DNA from: an uncultured Eubacteriales bacterium
GTDB lineage: Bacteria > Bacillota > Clostridia > Lachnospirales > Anaerotignaceae
NCBI GenBank assembly: GCA_934552695.1
Contig: CAKTER010000027.1
Coordinates: forward strand, 1 to 12,902
DNA: 12,902 nt
Direction of reading: 5' to 3'
Shown here: one piece after another, positions 7,609-12,902 of the stretch
Layout of the letters: each line of letters opens with the position of its first letter
Numbering within the stretch: the stretch's first letter is position 1
Translations under genes and position numbers: made by a program
Notes under the pieces: generated by a model
Seen by the model: only the letters and a program-made list of their open reading frames with translations
Told to the model about the DNA's origin: nothing
Database searches by the model: none

Positions 7609-7680
7609 TAAAATGGGATTTAAAGTCAACCGATGGAAAACCTGTCTTTAGTACACTAATAGAAAAGGCAGGTGGTCGGT

Positions 7681-7971
7681 TTGGTTGATTTTAGAAAAAA
7701 CATTAAGCAATTACGGCAGGAAAAGCACATGACGCAGGCGGAACTGGCCCAGCGGGTAGGCGTAACCAAAGCCATGATTTCGGCGTACGAAACGGAGATT
7801 CGCTATCCCTCCTACGATGTTTTCGTAAAGTTGACTTATGTGTTGGGGGTTTCGGCGGATTATCTGTTGGGGCTTAGCCGGGAACGGACGCTGGATATTT
7901 CGGGCCTCACCGAGGAGGAAGCCGAAACGGTGGCGGCGCTGGTGCAGCTGTTGCAAAAAAAGGAACGGTAA
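7681..7971 (+). CDS. XRE-family helix-turn-helix regulator
   Basis: A 96-residue DNA-binding protein (MVDFRKNIKQLRQEKHMTQAELAQ...). The HTH spans about residues 6-60: LRQEKHMTQAELAQRVGVTKAMISAYETEIRYPSYDVFVKLTYVLGVSADYLLGL, a classic Cro/C1-type five-helix domain. A short acidic helix follows (LTEEEAETVAALVQLLQKK), probably for dimerisation. I chose TTG 7681 because AGGTGG sits 6 nt upstream and the protein then begins MVDF as in relatives; GTG 7672 is the alternative (three more residues). No clear plus-strand promoter is visible before it. It probably controls the divergent stalk gene and perhaps itself through the palindrome, which is inference. Confidence 0.88.
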   Translation: MVDFRKNIKQLRQEKHMTQAELAQRVGVTKAMISAYETEIRYPSYDVFVKLTYVLGVSADYLLGLSRERTLDISGLTEEEAETVAALVQLLQKKER

Positions 7972-8003
7972 AATACGGCCCCTTCCGTGTGGGAGGGGCC
8001 GTT
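7970..8003. terminator. Bidirectional terminator between XRE gene and spo0A
   Basis: An 11-bp stem, CGGCCCCTTCC (7976-7986) with GGGAGGGGCCG (7991-8001), has a GTGT loop and one G-T pair. The minus-strand exit reads TATTTTACC and the plus-strand exit TTGGCTTGG, so it is better placed to stop spo0A transcripts than XRE transcripts. It lies between the two convergent genes. Confidence 0.72.
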
Positions 8004-8066
8004 GGCTTGGCAAAACCCGGAACTTTTAATGGTTTCCGGCTTGGGAGCGCCGGGGCGACTTTGGCC

Positions 8067-8828
8067 TTAGCTGGCTTTTTGCTCCAGCCGCAGCCGGTCG
8101 GCAATGAGGGCGATAAACTCCGAATTGGTGGGCTTTCCCTTGTGGTTGTTGATGGTATAGCCGAATAGCTCGTCGATGGCGTCAATCTTGCCCCGGTTCC
8201 AGGCCACCTCGATGGCGTGGCGGATGGCCCGTTCCACCCGGGAGGGCGTGGTGTTGCATTTTTTGGCAATGGACGGGTACAGCTCTTTTGTAATGTAGTT
8301 TAAAACGTCCATATCGTTTACCGACATCATAATCGCTTCCCGCATATAGTGATAGCCCCGGATGTGGGCGGGGACGCCAATCTCGTGCAAAATGGCGGTG
8401 ACCCGGGCCTCCAGGTTTCGGGCCGGGTCGGCACTGCCCTTATCGGCGGGCTTGTCGTATACCAGCTGGCGGATGCGGGAAAGCAGGGCCTCGGTGTCGA
8501 AGGGCTTGACCATGTAATACCCGGCCCCCAGCTCCATGGCCTTTTGCACGACTTTTTCCTGATTGATGGCAGAAAGGATGATGCAAAGGGGATGGAATTC
8601 ATCGGCTTGCAAGCGCTCCAACAGGCCCAGCCCGTCCAGCCGGGGCATGATTCCGTCCAAGATTGCCACGTCGGGGTGCAGGCTGCGAATGCGCTCCAAA
8701 GCGGTCTGGCCGTCGTAGGCCACCCCGCAAAGCTCCATATCCTCCTGCTTTTCCAGCAGATTCCCGACAACATCGCAAAAATCCTGATTATCGTCGGCCA
8801 GCAAAACCCGAATTTTTCCTTCCTTCAC
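8067..8828 (-). CDS. spo0A: Sporulation master regulator Spo0A
   Basis: A 253-residue response regulator that receives phosphate from the sporulation phosphorelay or kinases and switches genes for sporulation and stationary phase. The receiver domain (about 5-125) has the acidic pocket D12/D13 (LLADDN), the phosphoacceptor D58 ([14 protein letters not shown]), S86 and K108 (MVKPF). The C-terminal effector domain (about 145-253) carries the nearly invariant Spo0A recognition helix, [21 protein letters not shown], and ends [20 protein letters not shown]. The start is GTG 8828, with GGAGGG 7 nt upstream; TTG 8843 would add five residues but has no ribosome site. The usual upstream neighbour spoIVB is absent; a divergent membrane gene lies there instead. 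Confidence 0.97.
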   Translation of the reverse strand: MKEGKIRVLLADDNQDFCDVVGNLLEKQEDMELCGVAYDGQTALERIRSLHPDVAILDGIMPRLDGLGLLERLQADEFHPLCIILSAINQEKVVQKAMELGAGYYMVKPFDTEALLSRIRQLVYDKPADKGSADPARNLEARVTAILHEIGVPAHIRGYHYMREAIMMSVNDMDVLNYITKELYPSIAKKCNTTPSRVERAIRHAIEVAWNRGKIDAIDELFGYTINNHKGKPTNSEFIALIADRLRLEQKAS

Positions 8829-8901
8829 ACGAAAACCCTCCAATCACATACTTTTTAATGGGATCGACTCTCTTATTTGGTAAAAAATGTTAATTTACTT
8901 C

Positions 8902-8930
8902 ATTATACGGAAAGTCTATTAGAAAATCAA
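8902..8930 (-). promoter_or_regulatory. SigA-type promoter of spo0A
   Basis: On the minus strand -35 TTGATT (8925-8930) and -10 TATAAT (8902-8907) are 17 nt apart, about 75 nt upstream of the GTG start. I did not find a SigH-type promoter (AGGAnnT then GAAT) in this leader. Confidence 0.85.
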
Positions 8931-8959
8931 GGTGTTTTTGGGAAAAAATACCAAAAATT

Positions 8960-8976
8960 TTCGACGGGCTTCGACG
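8960..8976 (-). promoter_or_regulatory. Two tandem 0A-box-like sites upstream of spo0A
   Basis: CGTCGAA occurs twice on the minus strand (8970-8976 and 8960-8966), each one base from the 0A consensus TGTCGAA, exactly 10 nt apart. They lie 30-46 nt upstream of the -35, a position compatible with Spo0A autoregulation. Confidence 0.55.
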
Positions 8977-9108
8977 AGGGGAGGGAAAAAAGACGAAGAG
9001 AGCCGGGGAACCAAGGGGAATCTATAAAAGCTTGACAAAAAAGTAAAACGTGCTTGCGAAGTCAAAAAAACAAGAACCGAAGTCAATGAATTTGTTTGTT
9101 TTTCCCTC
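8977..9108. other. AT-rich intergenic stretch with repeated TTGAC/GTCAA half sites
   Basis: No gene is visible between the spo0A promoter region and the yczE-like promoter; the whole gene-free interval runs from 8829 to 9193. It holds a 9-nt direct repeat CGAAGTCAA (9057-9065 and 9078-9086), 21 nt apart, plus TTGACA at 9032-9037. These resemble the half sites of the palindrome at 7592-7608. Confidence 0.45.
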
Positions 9109-9137
9109 TTGTTGACGGGCCCGATTTTTGATATACT
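9109..9137 (+). promoter_or_regulatory. Probable promoter of the yczE-like gene
   Basis: A -10 TATACT (9132-9137) lies 17 nt after TTGTTG (9109-9114). The -35 is poor; a better TTGACG (9112-9117) is only 14 nt away. Transcription would start near 9144, upstream of a strong hairpin (CCGGCC/GGCCGG, 9166-9181) and of AGGAG (9186-9190). Confidence 0.55.
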
Positions 9138-9193
9138 GGGAAGGTCGAAAAATGAGTGAAAAGGGCCGGCCGGGGGGCCGGAGGCAGGAGATA

Positions 9194-9614
9194 ATGCACG
9201 GGCCGATGGGTCAAACGGTACATCTTTTTTATTTTGGGGTCGATTTTAAACGCCTTTGGGGTAGCCTTTATCACCAAGGGGGCGCTGGGGACCTCGCAGA
9301 TTTCCAGTATTTCGTATGTGATGAGCCTACAGTTTACCAACGTCAGCTTTGGCACTTGGACATTTTTGCTCAACATGATTTTTATTGCCCTGCAAATCCT
9401 TTTGCTTAAAAAGGACTTTAAGCCGGTGGAGCTGTTGCAGATTGTGGCCAACCTCCTGTTCAGCTGGTTTATCGATTTGGGGATGCTGCTGTTTGGCTTT
9501 TTAAACCCCGTCAGCTTCCCTGCCCGGCTGCTGAGCCTGCTGGTGGGCCGGTTGGTCAACTTCTTTAACAAACACCTTACATTTTTGGATAAAATTCGGG
9601 CGCTGGCTGCGTAA
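9194..9614 (+). pseudogene. YczE/YitT-like (DUF6198-type) membrane protein, frameshifted and internally deleted
   Basis: The frame that runs to TAA 9614 encodes KRYIFFILGSILNAFGVAFITKGALGTSQISSISYVMSL and then about two further hydrophobic segments, as in the N-terminal half of YczE/DUF6198 membrane proteins of about 210 residues. Two defects are visible. First, the frame has no ATG or GTG start: a stop at 9192 lies upstream and the first usual codon is TTG 9234 with no ribosome site. The ATG at 9194 behind AGGAG is in a different frame; removing one base at about 9202-9205 would join it to give MHGRWVKRYIFF. Second, after FPARLLSLLVG the protein passes directly to GRLVNFFNKHLTFLDK, which looks like the family's C-terminal end, so 70-100 middle residues appear missing. 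The function of the family is unknown. Sequencing error could explain only the frameshift. Confidence 0.62.
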
Positions 9615-9696
9615 ACCCGGCCCCGGACACAGGAATCCCCGCGAAGGGGAGCGGCGGCCCAGGGCGTTTCTGGGGAGGAAGGCTTTGGGCGCAACG

Positions 9697-9725
9697 AAAG
9701 CCCCTGCTTGCGGCGGGGGCTTTTT
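9697..9725 (+). terminator. Intrinsic terminator downstream of the yczE-like gene
   Basis: AAAGCCCCTGC pairs with GCGGGGGCTTT across a 5-nt loop and ends in TTTTT on the plus strand. It is 82 nt after the stop. The stretch 9615-9696 contains no gene that I can support, only a small CCCC/GGGG hairpin near 9637-9650. Confidence 0.85.
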
Positions 9726-9753
9726 GTATGCCAAAATATGAAACCGAAGCAGC

Positions 9754-9784
9754 AAAAAAGGGAGGCGCAGCCGCTTCCCTTTTA
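9754..9784 (-). terminator. Terminator of the pfkA-nth unit
   Basis: On the minus strand AAAAGGGA pairs with TCCCTTTT around a GC-rich inner segment (GCGGCTGCGCC), followed by TTTTTTGC. It begins about 26 nt after the nth stop. The plus-strand exit is also T-rich, so it may work both ways. Confidence 0.75.
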
Positions 9785-9809
9785 TGTTGCAATTTTTAAC
9801 GATGTAGTT

Positions 9810-10448
9810 TTAGCCGTGGGAGGGGCAGTCGGCCCACAAAAAGCACTGGTCGCAATGGGGCTTCCGGGCGGTGCAAACGGTACGGCCCAGGGCAATCAGC
9901 TGGGAATTGATGGCCAGCCAATGGTCCGGGGGCAGCTTGTCCCGCAGGTCGAATTCCACCTTCACCGGGTCGGTGTTTTGGGTCAGCCCCAGCTTTTTGG
10001 CAATCCGCTTCACATGAGTGTCCACCACCACCCCGGGCTGCTGGTATACATACCCCCGGATAAGGTTGGCGGTTTTCCGGCCCACCCCCGGCAGGCTGGT
10101 CAAGTCCTCCATGGATTCGGGAACCACGCCGCCAAACCGCTCCAAAATCATCCGGCTGCATCCCAGCAGGTGCCCGGCCTTGCTATGGTAAAACCCGGTG
10201 GGGCGGATGATGGCTTCCAGCTCGGCCGGGTCGGCAGCGGCCAGGGCCTCCAGAGTGGGGTATGTGGCCCACAGGTGGGGGGTGACCAAATTCACCCGGG
10301 CGTCGGTGCATTGGGCGCTGAGGATGGTGGCCATCAGCAGCTGCCAGGGCTTTTCGTGGTCCAGATAGCAGTGGGCCGGGCCGTATTCTTCCTCCAGCCG
10401 GTTTAAAATGCGTTCCACCCGCTGGGCCTCGTCGGTTTGCTTGCTCAT
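9810..10448 (-). CDS. nth: Endonuclease III (DNA glycosylase/AP lyase)
   Basis: A 212-residue base-excision repair enzyme that removes oxidised pyrimidines and cleaves abasic sites by beta-elimination. It has the helix-hairpin-helix LPGVGRKTANLI with catalytic Lys125 (residues 119-130) and the catalytic Asp143 in VVVDTHVKRIAKKLGL. The C-terminal [4Fe-4S] cluster motif is C192-x6-C199-x2-C202-x5-C208. Length matches E. coli Nth (211). The ATG overlaps the pfkA TGA by 4 nt (ATGA), and AGGAGG lies 7 nt upstream inside pfkA, so the two are co-transcribed and coupled. All key residues are present; nothing unusual is seen apart from the pairing with a glycolytic gene. Confidence 0.96.
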   Translation of the reverse strand: MSKQTDEAQRVERILNRLEEEYGPAHCYLDHEKPWQLLMATILSAQCTDARVNLVTPHLWATYPTLEALAAADPAELEAIIRPTGFYHSKAGHLLGCSRMILERFGGVVPESMEDLTSLPGVGRKTANLIRGYVYQQPGVVVDTHVKRIAKKLGLTQNTDPVKVEFDLRDKLPPDHWLAINSQLIALGRTVCTARKPHCDQCFLWADCPSHG

Positions 10449-11563
10449 ACATCGGCCTCCTGTATCTCGTCCCCAAAGGATACGCCCAAGGAACGGGCGA
10501 CCTGCACCAGCTCGCTGGCGGGGTCAACGGTCTTATTGTTGTCTACCACCTGTTCCAGAGGCACGTGGCCAATGTGCCCGTCCCGCAGGCAGACCATTTC
10601 CCCAAAGATTCCGTCGTGAATGAGGTTGGCGGCGGCGGCCCCGTAGCGAATGGACAAAATCCGGTCGAACGGCGAGGTGTCCCCGCCCCGCTGGGTATGC
10701 CCCAATACCACGGGCCGAATCTCGTGCTCATCGCCAATGAGCTTCTCCAGCTGGTGGGACAGCCGCTCGGCAATGCCCCCCAGCCGAATGGGTTCGGCGC
10801 TGTCGGCTACGATTTGGCCAATGGACGGACGGCCGCCTCGCTCGGCGGCGCCATCGGCCACCACCACAATGGAGAAGTTTTTGCCCCGGCTGTCCCGTTC
10901 CCGGATTTTTTGGGCTACGGCGCTTAGGTCGTAGGGAATCTCGGGGATGAGGATGATGTCGGCAGAGCCCGCCAGCCCACCGTAGAGGGCAATCCACCCG
11001 GCGTTCCGGCCCATAACCTCTACCACAATGACCCGGTGATGGGACTCGGCGGTGGTGTGCAGCCGCCCCAGGGCCTCGGCTACGATGTTTACGGCGGTGT
11101 CAAAGCCAAAGGTTTGGTCGGTGGCCCCCAAATCGTTGTCGATGGTTTTGGGGACGCCGACTACCTTTACGCCCCGGCGGGCAAACTCCCGGGCGCTTAT
11201 CATACTGCCGTCGCCCCCCAGCACCACCAGCACGTCCACCCCGTCCTCCTTTAGGTTTTGGATGGCCGTGGCGGAAACGTCCCGGTACTCGGTTTTCCCG
11301 TTTTCGGTTACGGGGAAGCGAAACAGGTTGTACTTGTTGGAGCTAAACAAAAGGGAGCCGCCCTTGTGCAAGATACCGGTGGTGTTTTCCGGGGTCAGGG
11401 GCATAAAATCGTTTTGGTACAGGCCCAAATACCCGTTGCGGAAACCGATTAGCTCGTAGCCAAACTGGCGGGTGCAGCAGCGGGTCAGGGTGTAAATCAC
11501 GGCGTTTAGGCCGGGGGCGTCGCCGCCGGCGGTCAGTACGCCAATGCGTTTTACGGGGTTCAT
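10445..11563 (-). CDS. pfkA: 6-phosphofructokinase, group III type
   Basis: A 372-residue glycolytic kinase that phosphorylates fructose 6-phosphate. Motifs are the nucleotide loop GGDAPGLNAVI (13-23), GGDGS (116-120), PKTIDND (138-144, with the catalytic base Asp142), MGRNAGW (184-190) and the sugar site GHTQRGGDTSPFDR (288-301). Gly119 (E. coli PfkA position 104) with Lys139 (position 124) is the mixed signature. Gly at 104 favours ATP as donor, while Lys at 124 is shared with PPi-dependent enzymes. By that rule ATP is the likely donor, but this is inference. ATG 11563 follows AAGGAGG by 5 nt; longer in-frame starts pass through the hpf terminator and are rejected. It overlaps nth downstream. 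Confidence 0.94.
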   Translation of the reverse strand: MNPVKRIGVLTAGGDAPGLNAVIYTLTRCCTRQFGYELIGFRNGYLGLYQNDFMPLTPENTTGILHKGGSLLFSSNKYNLFRFPVTENGKTEYRDVSATAIQNLKEDGVDVLVVLGGDGSMISAREFARRGVKVVGVPKTIDNDLGATDQTFGFDTAVNIVAEALGRLHTTAESHHRVIVVEVMGRNAGWIALYGGLAGSADIILIPEIPYDLSAVAQKIRERDSRGKNFSIVVVADGAAERGGRPSIGQIVADSAEPIRLGGIAERLSHQLEKLIGDEHEIRPVVLGHTQRGGDTSPFDRILSIRYGAAAANLIHDGIFGEMVCLRDGHIGHVPLEQVVDNNKTVDPASELVQVARSLGVSFGDEIQEADV

Positions 11564-11593
11564 AGGTTCCTCCTTTGGGGGGCACAGGCCCGG

Positions 11594-11628
11594 GATAAAA
11601 GACGGACAGCCCCGGGGGACTGTCCGTT
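11594..11628 (-). terminator. Hairpin terminator between hpf and pfkA
   Basis: On the minus strand ACGGACAG pairs with CTGTCCGT, and the inside CCCC/GGGG extends the stem. TCTTTTATC follows. It starts about 33 nt after the hpf stop and ends only 31 nt before the pfkA ATG, leaving no room for a promoter between. Confidence 0.82.
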
Positions 11629-11660
11629 GGTTGGGCAAGTCAAAACAAGAGCAAGGGGGC

Positions 11661-12200
11661 TTACAGGGCCTCGATAAGGCCGTAAGCGCCGTCCTTCCGT
11701 TTATAAATCACGTTGACGGTGTCGGTATCGCCGTTGCGGAATACAAAAAAGCTATGCCCCAGCAGCTCCATTTGCATGGCGGCCTCTTCGGCGTCCATGG
11801 GCTTTAACTCGAACTGCTTGCTTTTTACAATCCGAGGGGCTTCGTCGGGCTCTTCCTCGTCAATAAACCCGGGAATGGCTTCGTATTCCGGCAGCAGGGC
11901 GGCGTTTTTCCGAGAGCGTCCGTGCATCCGTTGTTTATATTTAACGATTTGGCCCTCCAGCTTGTCCACCGCCTTATCCACGGCGGCCATCAAATCGGCG
12001 TCGCTGACTTCGGCCCGCAAAATCCGCCGGTTCACCGGGATGGTGACTTCCACCTCAAAAGTCTGCGGGGCGGAGGAGACCACCACCGCAGCCACACTTT
12101 CCGGGGGAAAGAGCTTTTGGATGCGATCCAGTTTGGCGGAAACCTTTTCTCGGGTGCGTTCCCCCAGTTCCACATTGTGGGCAACAAAGGTATACTGCAT
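11661..12200 (-). CDS. hpf: Ribosome hibernation promoting factor, long form
   Basis: A 179-residue protein that binds the 30S decoding region in stationary phase and pairs 70S ribosomes into inactive 100S dimers. The N-terminal S30AE domain covers residues 1-100 (MQYTFVAHNVELGERTREKVSAKLDRI, then FEVEVTIPVNRRILRAEVSDADLMAAVDKAVDKLEGQIVKYKQRM). An acidic linker follows (about 105-122), then the C-terminal dimerisation domain (about 123-178: IVKSKQFELKPMDAEEAAMQMELLGHSFFVFRNGDTDTVNVIYKRKDGAYGLI). This layout marks the long form that dimerises ribosomes without RMF. The start ATG 12200 is 7 nt after AGGAG; an in-frame ATG two codons earlier is too close to that site. A SigH-like promoter lies upstream. 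Confidence 0.96.
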   Translation of the reverse strand: MQYTFVAHNVELGERTREKVSAKLDRIQKLFPPESVAAVVVSSAPQTFEVEVTIPVNRRILRAEVSDADLMAAVDKAVDKLEGQIVKYKQRMHGRSRKNAALLPEYEAIPGFIDEEEPDEAPRIVKSKQFELKPMDAEEAAMQMELLGHSFFVFRNGDTDTVNVIYKRKDGAYGLIEAL

Positions 12201-12249
12201 AGACATTCTCCTTTCCGGGTACAGCATTGGCATTGCGCCTATCTTTCTT

Positions 12250-12276
12250 ATTCGCCATTGGCGCCCAAAACCCTTT
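12250..12276 (-). promoter_or_regulatory. SigH-like promoter of hpf
   Basis: On the minus strand AAAGGGTTT, 11 nt, then GGCGAAT matches the SigH consensus (RnAGGAWWW, 11-12 nt, RnnGAAT) with one mismatch. It lies about 50 nt upstream of the start. In B. subtilis the hpf orthologue yvyD is known to be under SigH and SigB. No good SigA promoter is visible here. Confidence 0.6.
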
Positions 12277-12403
12277 TGAGAAATGCCGGGAAGCCGGAAA
12301 AAGACGAAGGGGCGTGCCGAAACCGGGACGGGAGCCGCCGGGCTGGCTTTTTGGGGAAAAATATGGTATCCTTTCCTTATATAGATAAGAAAGGGGAAGA
12401 ACC

Positions 12404-12862
12404 ATGATTCGGAACATGACAGAAACCGACCACGACCTGTTTTTGGAAATGTCCCGGGAGTTTTACCAAAGCCCGGCGGTAAGCCACAATATGCCCACCA
12501 GCGTGTACGAGCGCACCTTCCGGGAGGCGCTGCGGGAGGGGGAACGCCTGCGGGGCTACATCCTGGAGGCCGAGGGGCAGCCGGTGGGCTACGCCCTGTG
12601 CGTTCACAGCTGGGCCACCGAGGTGGGCGGCGCCGTTTGCTGGCTGGAGGAGCTGTATGTGCGGGCGCCTTGGCGGAGCCTTGGCTTGGGGCAGGAGTTT
12701 TTCGACTTTTTGCACCGTACCCGGCCGGGGGATATGCTCCGGTTCCGCCTTGAGGTAATGCCGCAAAACACCCGGGCCCGGGCGCTATACGGACGGGAAG
12801 GGTTTACCGAGATAGAGTACCTGCAGCTGCACAAAGACTTTTTGCCCGCCGACGAGCAATAA
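12404..12862 (+). CDS. GNAT family N-acetyltransferase
   Basis: A 152-residue acyl-CoA-dependent acetyltransferase of unknown substrate. The fold elements are in order: N-terminal MIRNMTETDHDLFLEM, strand GYILEAEGQPVGYALC (about 50-66), the strand LEELYVRAPWRSLGLGQEFFDFL containing the acetyl-CoA pyrophosphate loop R-S-L-G-L-G (about 82-104), and the late VMPQNTRARALYGREGF with the conserved Asn and Tyr (about 122-138). The length is typical of a single-domain GNAT. ATG 12404 follows AAGGGG. It is divergent from hpf and monocistronic, as a terminator follows at once. A -10-like TATATA (12378-12383) is present but I find no well-spaced -35. Substrate cannot be inferred. Confidence 0.92.
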   Translation: MIRNMTETDHDLFLEMSREFYQSPAVSHNMPTSVYERTFREALREGERLRGYILEAEGQPVGYALCVHSWATEVGGAVCWLEELYVRAPWRSLGLGQEFFDFLHRTRPGDMLRFRLEVMPQNTRARALYGREGFTEIEYLQLHKDFLPADEQ

Positions 12863-12875
12863 GAGCTTAAACCGT

Positions 12876-12899
12876 AAGCCGGAGTGTTCCGGCTTTTTT
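12876..12899 (+). terminator. Intrinsic terminator of the GNAT gene
   Basis: AAGCCGGA pairs with TCCGGCTT across a GTGT loop and is followed by a T-tract on the plus strand, 13 nt after the stop. Confidence 0.92.
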
Positions 12900-12902
12900 A
12901 TA

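Noticed and set aside
8990..9000. AAAAAGACGAAG shared by the regions upstream of spo0A (about 8987-8998) and hpf (about 12299-12310), as a common regulator site
   Set aside because: A single 12-nt match in a window of this size is expected by chance, and the AGACGAA core is a poor 0A box.
9083..9694. A 203-codon minus-strand frame opposite the yczE-like gene
   Set aside because: Its translation lacks family features, and the opposite strand carries a recognisable membrane-protein sequence. It crosses promoter and hairpin signals.
12348..12383. TTGGGG ... TATATA as the GNAT promoter
   Set aside because: The spacing of 21 nt and a weak -35 do not make a convincing promoter.

Overview
The window looks like ordinary chromosome from a GC-rich, endospore-forming member of the Clostridia, perhaps an Oscillospirales-type gut organism. 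The clues are a full spo0A gene, strong AGGAGG-type ribosome sites, SigA-type promoters in AT-rich gaps between GC-rich genes, a TPP-riboswitch-controlled ECF thiamine transporter and a long-form hibernation factor. The genus is inferred from gene content only. No tRNA, rRNA, CRISPR array, insertion sequence or prophage gene was seen.

Positions 1-5526 (+) form a tightly packed probable operon: the 3' part of transketolase (cut by the window edge), an ACT-domain protein (UPF0237), a UPF0210 protein, aminoacyl-histidine dipeptidase PepD, the t6A-cyclising dehydratase TcdA, and an RseC-family membrane protein. Gaps shrink from 43 nt to overlaps of 1 and 8 nt, and a hairpin terminator ends the unit.

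Positions 5584-6512 (-) hold thiT, the thiamine-binding S component of an ECF transporter. It has a clear SigA promoter, a TPP aptamer, an intrinsic terminator in the leader and a terminator after the gene. Positions 6535-7607 (-) encode a secreted stalk/copper-amine-oxidase-N-like protein with a KPEQ-rich linker and a long coiled coil. It is divergent from a small XRE regulator (+). A perfect palindrome overlaps the stalk-gene promoter and is a natural candidate operator.

Positions 8067-8976 (-) carry spo0A with a strong promoter and two helically phased, near-consensus 0A boxes upstream. Divergent from it is a damaged YczE/YitT-type membrane gene (9194-9614, +): the start is out of frame with the body, and the middle of the protein appears to be missing.

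Positions 9754-12276 (-) carry nth (endonuclease III) overlapping pfkA (6-phosphofructokinase with a mixed Gly/Lys donor-site signature), preceded by hpf. hpf has a near-consensus SigH-type promoter. The last gene (12404-12862, +) is a GNAT acetyltransferase with its own terminator.

Functionally the window mixes central carbon metabolism (tkt, pfkA), tRNA modification, peptide use, vitamin uptake, DNA repair, and entry into stationary phase and sporulation (spo0A, hpf). I found no convincing new multi-gene system. The best leads are the conserved but uncharacterised ACT-UPF0210 pair, the stalk-protein/XRE divergon with its palindrome, the internally deleted YczE gene, and the regulatory sites at spo0A and hpf.
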